Positions 1-8,490 of a stretch of 64,000 bases of DNA are shown here, in pieces. The notes beneath the pieces were generated by a model. It made no database searches. It worked only from the letters and a program-made list of their open reading frames with translations, and had not been told where the DNA came from. Position 1 is the first letter of the stretch, and each line of letters starts with the position of its first letter. The stretch covers positions 62,001 through 126,000 of the forward strand of contig JAUYTN010000010.1 in NCBI GenBank assembly GCA_030695205.1. The letters run 5' to 3'. Source of the stretch: Burkholderiaceae bacterium. Lineage in GTDB: Bacteria > Pseudomonadota > Gammaproteobacteria > Burkholderiales > Burkholderiaceae_C. Both the position numbers and the translations under genes were made by a program.

Positions 1-80
1 TTGCCTGTGTGCCGAACAGCCTTCTGCAGGCCGCCAGTGTCTCCGACTTCGCGCACCCCTTCAGACGAGTACCCCACGCC

Positions 81-1625
81 ATGAGAAACAACCAGCCGGT
101 GACGGCCAATGAGCTGCCCCTGCCCGACGGTGTGACGCTGATGTCCACCACCGACACCGAAAGCCGAGTCACCTACGCCAATGCGGCGTTCATTGCCGCC
201 AGTGGCTTTGAGCAAAACGAACTGTACGGCCAACCTCACAATCTGGTGCGCCACCCGGACATGCCCCCAGAAGCGTACGCTGACATGTGGGCCACCCTCA
301 AGGCTGGGCAGAGCTGGACGGCGCTGGTCAAGAACCGCCGCAAGAACGGTGACTTCTATTGGGTGCGGGCCAATGCCGCGCCCATGGTGCGCCGGGGGCG
401 GCTGGAGGGCTACATCTCGGTGCGCACCAAGCCTACCCGTGAGGAGGTGGCGGCTGCTACGGCTTTGTACGCCCGCATGCGTGCTGGCAAGGCAGGCGCT
501 GTGGGGCTTCACAAGGGCCTGGTGGTGCACACCGGCGCCATGGCCTGGCGCTCGGCCACGCAAACCATGTCAACGTCTGCCCGCCTGTGGTGGGGCTTGG
601 CGATGCTGTGGCCACTGATGCTGGGGCTTGCCTGGGCGGTGGGGCTGCAGGGTGTGCCGCTGTTGAGTTGGTCTATGGGTTCATTGGCCCTGGTGCTGGG
701 CTGTGGTGCCTGGTTGCACCGGCAGCTGGTGGTGCCTGCGCGTGTGCTGGCGCAGCAGGCCTGCGCCGTGGCGTCGGGCCAGTTCGATGAGTCGGTGCGC
801 CTGGACCGGGCCGACGACCTGGGGCTGGCGCTGCGTTGCCTCAACCAGGCCGGGTTGAATGTGCGTGCGCTGGTGGGCGACGTGGGGCCGCAAGCCCAGG
901 GGGTGCAGGTGGCCAGCAGCGAGATTGCCGCCGCGAGCAACGATCTCGGTTCCCGCACCGAGCAGGCGGCTGCCAACCTGGAGCAATCGGCTGCGGCCAT
1001 GGACGAAATGACGGCCAGCGTGGGCAACAGCGCCCAGGCGGCACTGGCCGCCAAAGACCTGGCTGCGCAAGCCACCGCATCGGCCAAGGCGGGAGAAGCC
1101 CTGGTCAAGCGGCTGGTGGACACCATGGCGCAGATCAATGCGTCCAGCCGCAAGATCAACGACATCATTGGGGTGATCGATGGCATTGCGTTCCAAACCA
1201 ACATCCTGGCCCTGAATGCCGCTGTGGAGGCTGCCCGCGCTGGAGAACAGGGCAGGGGTTTTGCGGTGGTGGCCGGTGAGGTGCGCAGCCTGGCGCAGCG
1301 CAGCGCGGGGGCTGCGCGAGAGATCAAGGCGCTCATCAGCGAAAGTGTGAACAACGTCACATCGGGTGCTGGCCTGGTGGACGAAAGCCACCGGGCGATC
1401 GATGGCATCGGTCAACAGATACAGCAGGTGGCCCAGTTGCTGAATGAAATCAGCACAGCCGCCCAGGAGCAGGCCCACGGTGTTTCGGAGGTGAATGTGG
1501 CGGTGGGTCAGCTGGATCGCATGACTCAGCAAAACGCCGCCATGGTGGAGCAGGCTTCAGCGGCGGCGGGGGCGCTCAAGGCCCAGTCGGCCGCCTTGTC
1601 CCAGGCGGTGGCGGTGTACAGCTGA
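81..1625 (+). CDS. PAS-domain methyl-accepting chemotaxis protein (Aer-like)
   Basis: Chemoreceptor of the Aer type, 514 residues. An N-terminal PAS domain (about residues 15-125) with the typical GQPHNLVRHPDMPPEAY and NGDFYWVRANAAP motifs probably senses redox state or energy through a bound flavin (family knowledge). It is followed by a hydrophobic hairpin (about 165-215), a HAMP-like linker and a C-terminal signalling domain with the hairpin tip IAFQTNILALNAAVEAARAG and the flanking GRGFAVVAGEVR, which contacts CheA/CheW. The ATG at 81 was preferred over the in-frame GTG at 9 because MRNNQPVT is the usual family start. No ligand-binding periplasmic domain is visible between the two hydrophobic stretches. 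Confidence 0.9.
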   Translation: MRNNQPVTANELPLPDGVTLMSTTDTESRVTYANAAFIAASGFEQNELYGQPHNLVRHPDMPPEAYADMWATLKAGQSWTALVKNRRKNGDFYWVRANAAPMVRRGRLEGYISVRTKPTREEVAAATALYARMRAGKAGAVGLHKGLVVHTGAMAWRSATQTMSTSARLWWGLAMLWPLMLGLAWAVGLQGVPLLSWSMGSLALVLGCGAWLHRQLVVPARVLAQQACAVASGQFDESVRLDRADDLGLALRCLNQAGLNVRALVGDVGPQAQGVQVASSEIAAASNDLGSRTEQAAANLEQSAAAMDEMTASVGNSAQAALAAKDLAAQATASAKAGEALVKRLVDTMAQINASSRKINDIIGVIDGIAFQTNILALNAAVEAARAGEQGRGFAVVAGEVRSLAQRSAGAAREIKALISESVNNVTSGAGLVDESHRAIDGIGQQIQQVAQLLNEISTAAQEQAHGVSEVNVAVGQLDRMTQQNAAMVEQASAAAGALKAQSAALSQAVAVYS

Positions 1626-1686
1626 CCCGGGCGGGGAGCGTCGAATCGGGAGCTGGCGCCCGAGACCCAGCCGCGTGAGGAGCGGA

Positions 1687-1702
1687 TGTTTCACGTGAAA
1701 CA
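1687..1702. promoter_or_regulatory. parS centromere site 1
   Basis: Perfect 16-bp palindrome TGTTTCACGTGAAACA, the universal chromosomal parS consensus bound by ParB. It lies in the gap between the chemoreceptor and mnmG. Two further copies follow at 3612 and 6779, and parAB is 4 kb downstream. Confidence 0.95.
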
Positions 1703-1914
1703 TGGCCCATCACGCCTGTGGTCCCCCCACCCGTGTGTGCCACAGCGGCTGTGGGTACTGTCTGCCGGCAACACGCCCACAGGCAGGGGATCGATAAAAT
1801 AGGTTCCCCTCGCCGCCTGGTTGGGCTGCTTCAAAAAGCGCAGCGCACCAGCGGCGACTTGCCCTGGCGGTTTCCAGGTGTACCTACCTCTTGGCCTTGT
1901 GCGCCTTGCTCCCC

Positions 1915-3948
1915 ATGCTGTACCCAGAAGAATTTGATGTGATCGTGGTCGGTGGCGGCCACGCTGGCACCGAGGCTGCGTTGGCCGCCGCCCGCATGGG
2001 CTGCAAAACCCTGCTGCTGAGCCACAACATCGAGACGCTGGGGCAGATGAGCTGCAACCCCAGCATCGGCGGCATTGGCAAGGGCCATCTGGTGAAAGAG
2101 GTGGATGCGCTGGGTGGTGCCATGGGCATTGCCACCGACGAGGCAGGCATTCAGTTCCGCATTCTGAACAGCAGCAAAGGCCCGGCCGTGCGTGCCACCC
2201 GCGCCCAGGCTGACCGCATTCTGTACAAGGCCGCCATCCGCCACCGTCTGGAAAACCAGCCCAACCTGTGGCTGTTCCAGCAGGCGGTGGATGACCTGAT
2301 GGTGGAAAGCGATGGCGTGACCGACCGGGTGGTGGGTGCCGTCACGCAGGTGGGCATCCGGTTCAAGGCCCGCACCGTGGTGCTGACGGCGGGCACTTTT
2401 CTGGACGGCAAAATCCATGTGGGCCTGAACAACTATGCAGCTGGCCGCGCCGGAGACCCACCAGCCGTCAGCCTGTCGGCCCGGCTGAAAGAGCTGAAGT
2501 TGCCCCAGGGTCGCCTCAAAACCGGCACGCCGCCGCGCATCGACGGGCGCAGCATCGACTTTTCCAAATGTGAAGAGCAGCCGGGCGACGGCATGCCAGG
2601 CTCGGGCACGGCCGACAAGCCCGTGCCTGTGTTCAGCTTCATGGGCAAGGCCAGCATGCACCCCCGCCAGCTGCCGTGCTGGATCACGCACACCAACCTG
2701 CGCACGCACGACATCATCCGCAGCGGCTTTGACCGCAGCCCCATGTTCACCGGCAAGATCGAAGGCGTGGGGCCGCGCTACTGCCCCAGCGTGGAAGACA
2801 AGATCAACCGCTTTGCCGACAAGGACAGCCATCAGATTTTTCTGGAACCCGAAGGGCTGACCACGCACGAGTTCTACCCCAACGGCATTTCCACCAGCCT
2901 ACCTTTTGACATCCAGCACGCGCTGGTGCGCAGCCTGCCGGGCCTGGAAAACGCGCACATCCTGCGGCCTGGCTATGCCATCGAGTACGACTACTTTGAT
3001 CCCCGCTCGCTCAAAAGCAGCTTCGAGACCAAGCAGATTGGAGGGCTGTTTTTTGCGGGGCAGATCAACGGCACCACCGGCTATGAGGAGGCGGCAGCCC
3101 AAGGCCTGTTTGCCGGGTTGAATGCCGGGCTGCAAGCCCGCGCCATGGGCGGTGGCAACGACGCAGCCAGCGCCGCTGGTGCCGTGACGTACAGCGGGGA
3201 GAGCTGGCTGCCCCGGCGCGACGAGGCCTACCTCGGTGTGCTGGTGGACGACCTCATCACCAAGGGCGTGACCGAGCCCTACCGCATGTTCACCAGCAGG
3301 GCCGAGTTCAGGTTGCAACTGCGCGAGGACAACGCCGACATGCGCCTGACCGAAGCGGGCAGGGCGCTCGGCCTGGTGGACGATGCCCGCTGGACCGCGT
3401 TTTGCCACAAGCGGGATGCGGTGCTGCGAGAGACCGCACGCCTCAAGGCCACCTGGGTGAATCCGCGCAACCTGCCGCCTGCGGAGTCGGAGCGGGTGTT
3501 GGGCAAGGCCATTGCACACGAGCACAACCTGTTCGACTTGCTGCGCCGCCCCGGTGTGGGCTATGCCGATCTGATGGGAATGGATGGCGGCAGACACGCC
3601 GAGGCGTCGGTTGTTTCACGTGAAACATTGGGCGATGACTTGCTCGACTCGGTGGTGGAGCAGGTGGAAATTGCCGCCAAGTACTCGGGTTACATCGATA
3701 GGCAGCGAGGCGATGTGGAGCGTGCCGCCCATTACGAAAACCTGAAGCTGCCGCCCGATCTGGACTACATGCAGGTCACGGCGCTCAGCATGGAGGCGCG
3801 TCAGCGCCTGTCCAAGCACCGGCCCGAAACCCTTGGTCTGGCCTCGCGCATGACGGGCATCACGCCTGCCACCATTTCGCTGCTGATGATTCACCTGAAA
3901 AAAGGTGGCTTCAAGGGCTTTACACCGCTTGCGCAGGAAGAGGCATGA
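1915..3948 (+). CDS. mnmG: tRNA uridine 5-carboxymethylaminomethyl modification enzyme MnmG (GidA)
   Basis: FAD-dependent enzyme that, with MnmE, modifies the wobble uridine of certain tRNAs. About 677 residues. The FAD-binding start [19 protein letters not shown] follows directly after the chosen ATG. The family signatures [27 protein letters not shown] and [16 protein letters not shown] are all present. The ATG at 1915 was chosen because the family starts a few residues before the dinucleotide fold; an upstream in-frame TTG at 1891 adds only eight unlikely residues. A perfect parS site (3612-3627) is embedded in the coding sequence and read as VVSRETL. Its stop overlaps the rsmG start by four bases (ATGA), so the two are co-translated. 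This gene pair typically lies beside oriC. Confidence 0.97.
   Translation: MLYPEEFDVIVVGGGHAGTEAALAAARMGCKTLLLSHNIETLGQMSCNPSIGGIGKGHLVKEVDALGGAMGIATDEAGIQFRILNSSKGPAVRATRAQADRILYKAAIRHRLENQPNLWLFQQAVDDLMVESDGVTDRVVGAVTQVGIRFKARTVVLTAGTFLDGKIHVGLNNYAAGRAGDPPAVSLSARLKELKLPQGRLKTGTPPRIDGRSIDFSKCEEQPGDGMPGSGTADKPVPVFSFMGKASMHPRQLPCWITHTNLRTHDIIRSGFDRSPMFTGKIEGVGPRYCPSVEDKINRFADKDSHQIFLEPEGLTTHEFYPNGISTSLPFDIQHALVRSLPGLENAHILRPGYAIEYDYFDPRSLKSSFETKQIGGLFFAGQINGTTGYEEAAAQGLFAGLNAGLQARAMGGGNDAASAAGAVTYSGESWLPRRDEAYLGVLVDDLITKGVTEPYRMFTSRAEFRLQLREDNADMRLTEAGRALGLVDDARWTAFCHKRDAVLRETARLKATWVNPRNLPPAESERVLGKAIAHEHNLFDLLRRPGVGYADLMGMDGGRHAEASVVSRETLGDDLLDSVVEQVEIAAKYSGYIDRQRGDVERAAHYENLKLPPDLDYMQVTALSMEARQRLSKHRPETLGLASRMTGITPATISLLMIHLKKGGFKGFTPLAQEEA
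3612..3627. promoter_or_regulatory. parS centromere site 2, inside mnmG
   Basis: Perfect TGTTTCACGTGAAACA palindrome within the mnmG reading frame, about 320 bp before its end. It encodes the residues VSRET. A site in coding sequence must satisfy both ParB binding and the protein, as seen for parS sites in other bacteria. Confidence 0.93.
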
Positions 3949-4628
3949 GCATGGCCCACGACCCCCGCCAAGTGCTGCAGGCCGGTGCCCAGACCCTGGG
4001 TCTGACGCTGAGTGATGCCCAGCTGGACCTCCTGCTGGCCTATATGGGCTGGCTGCACAAATGGAACAAGGTGTACAACCTGACCGCGCTGCGCCACCCC
4101 GATGAGATGCTGAGCCACCACCTCATGGACAGCCTGACGGCGGTGGGCCCGCTGCTGCGCCATCTGCAGGTGGTGCACGGCCCCAGTGGTGCGCCTGCCT
4201 CAGGCGAACCTGTGCCGGTGTTGGACGTGGGCTCAGGTGGTGGTCTGCCCGGTGTGGTGCTGGCCATTTGTGTGCCCCAGGTTCATGTGACGTGTGTGGA
4301 CGCGGTCAACAAAAAGGCGGCGTTCATCCAGCAGGTGGCGGCCAGTTTGCGCCTGCCCAACCTCAAGGGTTTGCACGCCCGGGTGGAGACGGTGCAGGGC
4401 GGCTTTGCGGTGGTCACCTCCCGCGCCTTTGCTTCGTTGCAGGACTTCACCACCTGGTCGCGTCCGGCACTGGCCACTGGTGGTGTCTGGATGGCCATGA
4501 AAGGCAAGCACCCGGTTGAAGAGTTGCAGGCTTTGGGCTCTGATGTGGAGGTGGTTCACGTGGAGCCTTTGGCGGTGCCGGGGGTGGACGCAGAGCGGTG
4601 TCTGGTGTGGATGCGGGTGGCTGGTTGA
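3945..4628 (+). CDS. rsmG: 16S rRNA (guanine(527)-N(7))-methyltransferase RsmG (GidB)
   Basis: SAM-dependent methyltransferase acting on G527 of 16S rRNA; 227 residues, a normal length. The N-terminal motif [11 protein letters not shown] and the SAM-binding motif [17 protein letters not shown] (about residues 93-109) identify the family, and VTSRAFASL occurs further on. It starts at the ATG overlapping the mnmG stop; a second ATG two codons later (3951) is also possible. Loss of this enzyme is known to give low-level streptomycin resistance. Confidence 0.96.
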   Translation: MSMAHDPRQVLQAGAQTLGLTLSDAQLDLLLAYMGWLHKWNKVYNLTALRHPDEMLSHHLMDSLTAVGPLLRHLQVVHGPSGAPASGEPVPVLDVGSGGGLPGVVLAICVPQVHVTCVDAVNKKAAFIQQVAASLRLPNLKGLHARVETVQGGFAVVTSRAFASLQDFTTWSRPALATGGVWMAMKGKHPVEELQALGSDVEVVHVEPLAVPGVDAERCLVWMRVAG

Positions 4629-4730
4629 TTGTTGGGGCTCGGTGTTTTCGATCGGCTGCCTCTCTTTAGGTTTTCGTTTCTGTACTTCGCTTCAGTACCT
4701 CGCGCCAGGGGGTGGGCGTGGCGGCTGTTC

Positions 4731-5075
4731 TCCGGCCCTGCTCGCGGGCGGTGTTTTGTGGGGTTTTGGTGTTGCTTCGTTAACACTGGGCTGGCGGGCC
4801 TACGCTGTGGCAACCGCGAATGGGGGCCTGCGCCCATCCGCCCCACCCACCCCCTGTGAGTGACGGGTGGGTGGCACTGCCGGGAAAGCCGCCAACGCCT
4901 CTGTGAGTGTTTGCGCTCGGCTTTTTGTTGGCGTGCCCTCGTGTCGGCCAGCGGGGTGTGGTGGGTGCGTGAGCGCAGGCCCCCATTCGCGGTTGCCACA
5001 GATAAGGCTCGCCAGCCCGGCATTGATGAAGCAACAGCCGCCAACCCCAGGCGGCGGCCCGCGAGCAGGGCCGGA
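4731..5075. repeat. Large imperfect inverted repeat, arms of about 103 bp
   Basis: Left arm 4731-4833 is the imperfect reverse complement of right arm 4973-5075. Two stretches match perfectly: 19 bp (4731-4749 with 5057-5075) and 29 bp (4805-4833 with 4973-5001, containing CAACCGCGAATGGGGGCC). The inner spacer (4834-4972) has smaller stems of its own: a 9-bp CCACCCACC/GGTGGGTGG stem and CGCCAAC/GTTGGCG. No convincing reading frame runs through it; the long open frames here are GC artefacts. It fills most of the 648-bp gap between rsmG and the LysE gene. It could be a MITE-like or REP-like element or a site for a DNA-binding protein. Confidence 0.8.
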
Positions 5076-5097
5076 GTCCACGCGCCCACCACACCCC

Positions 5098-5197
5098 GCC
5101 CCCACACAAGCGCGCCGGACACGACACGATGCCCCCACACAAGCGGCGCCTGGCACGACACGGTGCCGCACACAAGTAGCGCCGGACAAGACACACC
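5098..5197 (+). repeat. Three tandem copies of a ~33-bp unit
   Basis: Units 5098-5130, 5131-5164 and 5165-5197 share CCCCCACACAAG, then GCGCC, then a GACACGACAC-like end. The third copy is the most degraded. They sit just outside the right arm of the large inverted repeat and upstream of the LysE gene. There are no spacers, so this is not a CRISPR array. Confidence 0.75.
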
Positions 5198-5276
5198 ATC
5201 CCTGCAAACACTCCGCAAGCCAAAGCACAAGCTCGTCCCGTAAACTCACCCCCCTCTCCACCCACGCCCCACCACC

Positions 5277-5891
5277 ATGTTCGGTATCGCAGACTACGGC
5301 GCATTTGTGGCCGCCATCGTGTTGTTCCTGGCCATTCCCGGCCCAGGCAACCTCGCGCTGATCACCTCCACCGGCAAAGGTGGTATCCGTGGGGGCCTGG
5401 CTGCTACGTTCGGCGTGATCGCCGGTGACCAGGTGCTGATGTGGATGGCGGTGGCCGGTGTGGCCACTTTATTGGCTGCTTACCCGACTGCTTTTCAGGC
5501 GGTGCAGTGGCTGGGGGCCGCCTACCTGGCCTGGCTGGGCTGGAAGATGGTGACTGCCAAACCCGGTGCTGCGCCCATTTTGAACATCCGCCCCCGGCAA
5601 TACTTCCAGCAAGCGCTGGGCATCACCTTGCTCAACCCCAAGGCCATTGTGTTTTACATGGCCTTCTTCCCGCTGTTTGTCGATCCTGCCACCCACCGAG
5701 GGCTGATCACCTTTGGTGCCATGGCCGCTACCATCGCCGCCCTGACATTGTTGTATGGTTTGATCGTGACCCTCATCACCCACCTCATGGCCGAGCGCCT
5801 GCGCGCCAGCCCACGGGTCAGCAGCGGGCTGGAGAAGCTGGCCGGGGTTTTTCTGGTCGGTTTTGGCATCAAACTCGCGCTGTCGCGGTAG
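5277..5891 (+). CDS. LysE/RhtB family amino-acid exporter
   Basis: Inner-membrane exporter of the LysE/RhtB superfamily, 204 residues with about six hydrophobic segments. The diagnostic N-terminal motif LAIPGPGNLALITSTGKGG followed by GLAATFGVIAGD is present, as is GITLLNPKAIVFYMAFFPLFVDP in the middle of the protein. The substrate (lysine, homoserine, threonine or another amino acid) cannot be read from the sequence. It lies between rsmG and parA on the same strand, 43 bp before parA. Confidence 0.9.
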   Translation: MFGIADYGAFVAAIVLFLAIPGPGNLALITSTGKGGIRGGLAATFGVIAGDQVLMWMAVAGVATLLAAYPTAFQAVQWLGAAYLAWLGWKMVTAKPGAAPILNIRPRQYFQQALGITLLNPKAIVFYMAFFPLFVDPATHRGLITFGAMAATIAALTLLYGLIVTLITHLMAERLRASPRVSSGLEKLAGVFLVGFGIKLALSR

Positions 5892-5934
5892 TTCGAACGC
5901 CTCAGTACCACCGGCCAAGCACACGGAAGCAGTC

Positions 5935-6759
5935 ATGGCTCATATTTTCTGTATTGCCAACCAAAAGGGCGGGGTAGGCAAAACCACCACCACCGTCAAC
6001 CTCAGCGCGGGGTTGGCCAAGGTTGGGCAGCGTGTGCTGATGGTGGACCTGGACCCGCAGGGCAACGCCACCATGGGTGCTGGCATTGACAAGCGCCAGC
6101 TCGGGCGCAGCGTGTACAACGTGTTGCTGGGCGACGCCACGGTGGCCGAGGCCCGTGTCCACACCGGCAAGCTGAGCGAAAGCGGCTGTGCGTTCGATGT
6201 GCTCGGGGCCAACCGGGAGCTCTCTGGTGCAGAGGTGGAGCTGGTGCCGCTGGCCCGGCGCGAGATGCGGCTGCGCGCAGCACTGGCCACGGTGGAGGCC
6301 GACTACGACTTTGTGCTCATTGACTGTCCACCCTCCCTCAGCCTGCTCACCCTCAACGGCTTGTGCAGTGCGCACGGCGTCATCGTGCCCATGCAGTGCG
6401 AGTACTTTGCCCTGGAGGGCTTGGCCGACCTGGTGCACACCATTCGACAGGTGCATGCCAACCTCAACCGCGACTTGCAGCTCATTGGGTTGCTGCGGGT
6501 CATGTTCGACCCGCGCATCACCCTGCAGCAGCAGGTCAGCGAACAAATCAAGCAGCGCTTTGGCGACAAGGTGTTCAACACCGTCATTCCGCGCAACGTG
6601 CGCCTGGCCGAGGCCCCCAGCTACGGCTTGCCAGGCGTGGTGTTTGACCCCGCCGCCAAGGGCAGCCTCGCCTTTGTGGCGTTTGCCGAGGAAATGGTCG
6701 CCCGTGCCCAATCCAAGCCCACGGCAGCCCCTTCCGCCACGCCCATGCCAACGGCCTGA
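5935..6759 (+). CDS. parA: Chromosome partitioning ATPase ParA (Soj)
   Basis: Walker-type ATPase that binds DNA dynamically and moves ParB-parS complexes during origin segregation. 274 residues. The deviant Walker A box KGGVGKTT appears in IANQKGGVGKTTTTVNL at the very N terminus, then VLMVDLDPQGNAT and IDCPPSLSLLTLN (Walker B region). The ATG at 5935 was chosen because the P-loop must be within about 10 residues of the start; a weak GGAAG ribosome site precedes it. Upstream open frame reaching into the LysE gene is not part of the protein. parB follows after the hydrolase gene. Confidence 0.96.
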   Translation: MAHIFCIANQKGGVGKTTTTVNLSAGLAKVGQRVLMVDLDPQGNATMGAGIDKRQLGRSVYNVLLGDATVAEARVHTGKLSESGCAFDVLGANRELSGAEVELVPLARREMRLRAALATVEADYDFVLIDCPPSLSLLTLNGLCSAHGVIVPMQCEYFALEGLADLVHTIRQVHANLNRDLQLIGLLRVMFDPRITLQQQVSEQIKQRFGDKVFNTVIPRNVRLAEAPSYGLPGVVFDPAAKGSLAFVAFAEEMVARAQSKPTAAPSATPMPTA

Positions 6760-6778
6760 AACCTCCTTTGCAGCCACT

Positions 6779-6794
6779 GGTTTCACGTGAAACA
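6779..6794. promoter_or_regulatory. parS centromere site 3 (one mismatch)
   Basis: GGTTTCACGTGAAACA: the TTTCACGTGAAA core is intact and only the first base of the 16-bp consensus differs. It lies 19 bp after parA and before the hydrolase gene. Confidence 0.9.
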
Positions 6795-6834
6795 GCGCCT
6801 TGGGCCATCTCTTGGGTGTGGTGACCGAGAATTG

Positions 6835-6883
6835 CAAAACAAATTGCCCTCTTGCGCTTGATGCATATACACAGTTTGCTATG
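6835..6883 (+). repeat. Dispersed AT-rich element, copy A
   Basis: Contains TTGCCCTCTTGCGCTTG, a variable stretch, then AGTTTGCTATG. The final ATG is the start codon of the serine hydrolase at 6881, so the element supplies its 5' leader and initiation codon. Confidence 0.7.
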
Positions 6884-7444
6884 CCCAATGATGTCCGAAT
6901 TCTGAGCCTGCCGGGGTGGCAAAGCAGCGACCCTGCCCACTGGCAAAGCCGCTGGGAGGCCCTGCACGGCCACCAGCGGGTGCACCAGCACGACTGGATG
7001 CGGCCCTTGCGCGGGGACTGGTTGATCCAGCTTGAAGAAGCGGTGCTGGCCAGCGAGGGGCCGGTGGCCCTGGTGGCGCACAGCCTGGGCTGCATACAGG
7101 TGGCGGCGTGGGCATCGGTCAGCCAGAGCACACGGCGGGTACAGGCGGCCCTGCTGGTGGCCCCAGGCGACACCGAGCAGCCCGACCTGCGCGACCAGCT
7201 GCCCACCTGGCAGCCCATTCCCTTGCAGCCCTTGCCATTTCCCAGCGTGCTGGTGGCCAGCCAGAACGACCCGTTTTGCCGCTTGGAGCGCGCCCGCGCC
7301 TTGGCCCAGGCCTGGGGCAGCGAGTGCTTGGACCTGGGCCCCTGTGGCCACATCAACGCCGAATCCGGCCTGGGCGACTGGCCCCACGGCCATGCCCTGC
7401 TGAAGCAGTTGCTGGCCCGCTGCCGTACCTATCCAATGTTTTGA
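6881..7444 (+). CDS. Serine hydrolase, RBBP9/YdeN type alpha/beta fold
   Basis: Small cytoplasmic alpha/beta hydrolase, 187 residues. The N terminus ILSLPGWQSSDPAHWQSRWE is the signature of the RBBP9/YdeN family. The nucleophile is the Ser in VAHSLGC; an Asp in SQNDPF and the His in GPCGHINAESGLGDW complete the likely triad. The natural substrate is unknown for this family. The ATG at 6881 fits the conserved start; the longer open frame from 6800 runs through parS and repeat copy A. It sits between parA and parB, 14 bp before parB, so all three may be co-transcribed. Confidence 0.85.
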   Translation: MPNDVRILSLPGWQSSDPAHWQSRWEALHGHQRVHQHDWMRPLRGDWLIQLEEAVLASEGPVALVAHSLGCIQVAAWASVSQSTRRVQAALLVAPGDTEQPDLRDQLPTWQPIPLQPLPFPSVLVASQNDPFCRLERARALAQAWGSECLDLGPCGHINAESGLGDWPHGHALLKQLLARCRTYPMF

Positions 7445-7458
7445 ACCGAGAACTCACC

Positions 7459-8442
7459 ATGGCAACATCCCGACCCAAAGGCCTTGGCCGCGGCCTGGAG
7501 GCCCTGCTGGGCCCCGCGCTGGGTCTGGCCACCGACGGCCAGTCCCCCACCTCTGCCGACCAGCCCAGCACCTTGTCACTGGGAGACCTGGTGCCCGGTG
7601 CCTACCAGCCCCGCACCCGCATGGACGAGGGCGCGCTGTACGAGCTGGCCGAAAGCATCAAGGCCCAGGGCATCATGCAGCCGATTCTGGTGCGGCGCCT
7701 GAGCGAGGCCGATGGCCTGGCCCGGCTGGCCCAGCTGCAAACCGGCCAAGGTGAGGCGGTGGCCGGGCGTGGGGCGCGGCCGGTGTACGAAATCATCGCG
7801 GGCGAGCGCCGCTTTCGGGCGGCCAAGCTGGCTGGTCTGGACAGCCTGCCGGTGCTGGTGCGCGACGTGCCCAACGAGGCCGCCGCCGCCATGGCGCTCA
7901 TCGAAAACATCCAGCGCGAAGACCTCAACCCGTTGGAAGAGGCCCAGGGTTTGCAGCGGCTGATTCAGGAGTTTGGCCTCACCCACGAGCAGGCCGCCCA
8001 GGCAGTGGGCCGTTCCCGCAGCGCGGGCAGCAACCTGTTGCGCCTGCTGCACCTGGCCGAGCCGGTACAGACCATGCTCATGGCCGGTGACCTGGACATG
8101 GGCCATGCCCGCGCGTTGCTGCCACTGGACAAAGCGGTACAGATCACCGCAGCCAACCAGATTGCGGCCCGCCACCTCTCGGTGCGCGAGGCCGAGGGCC
8201 TGGCCCGCCAGCTCGCAGCCGGTGACACGCCGCGCACCGCCAAGGTTGCCGCAGACAAACCGCGCGATGTGCTGCGCGTGGAGGAAGAACTGTCCGACCT
8301 ACTCATGGCCACGGTCGAGGTGCGGGTAAAAAAACGCGTCAAGCGCCAGGGTCGGCTGGAGGACACCGGTGAGCTCAGCATCGCCTTTTCGTCGATGGAC
8401 GAACTCAACGGACTGATTGAACGGCTGCGCAGGCTTGCCTGA
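7459..8442 (+). CDS. parB: Chromosome partitioning protein ParB (Spo0J)
   Basis: CTPase and parS-binding protein that loads onto the origin region; 327 residues. Family start RPKGLGRGLEALLG, then the CTP-binding motif GERRFRAAKLAG and ENIQREDLNPLEEAQG, followed by the helix-turn-helix THEQAAQAVGRSRSAGSNLL and a C-terminal dimerisation segment. The ATG at 7459 was chosen by the conserved N terminus. An insertion of about 20 residues before YEIIAGERRF (EADGLARL to GARP) is common in beta-proteobacterial ParB. Its targets are the three parS sites in this window. Confidence 0.96.
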   Translation: MATSRPKGLGRGLEALLGPALGLATDGQSPTSADQPSTLSLGDLVPGAYQPRTRMDEGALYELAESIKAQGIMQPILVRRLSEADGLARLAQLQTGQGEAVAGRGARPVYEIIAGERRFRAAKLAGLDSLPVLVRDVPNEAAAAMALIENIQREDLNPLEEAQGLQRLIQEFGLTHEQAAQAVGRSRSAGSNLLRLLHLAEPVQTMLMAGDLDMGHARALLPLDKAVQITAANQIAARHLSVREAEGLARQLAAGDTPRTAKVAADKPRDVLRVEEELSDLLMATVEVRVKKRVKRQGRLEDTGELSIAFSSMDELNGLIERLRRLA

Positions 8443-8490
8443 CTCCGCCGGGCGGCCCCAGTGCATGGACCAGCGCCCGCGGGCGTGGCT

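Noticed and set aside
5098..5197. Tandem 33-bp repeats as a possible CRISPR array or plasmid iterons
   Set aside because: There are no unique spacers between units, no cas genes, and no replication initiator gene nearby.
4629..5276. Several open frames of 100-220 codons in the rsmG-lysE gap
   Set aside because: All cross the inverted and tandem repeats, overlap on both strands, and are Cys/Trp/Arg-rich without any recognisable domain.
8474..8485. 12-bp palindrome CGCCCGCGGGCG between parB and the secreted protein as a terminator
   Set aside because: No T-run follows on either strand; a bidirectional terminator cannot be supported.
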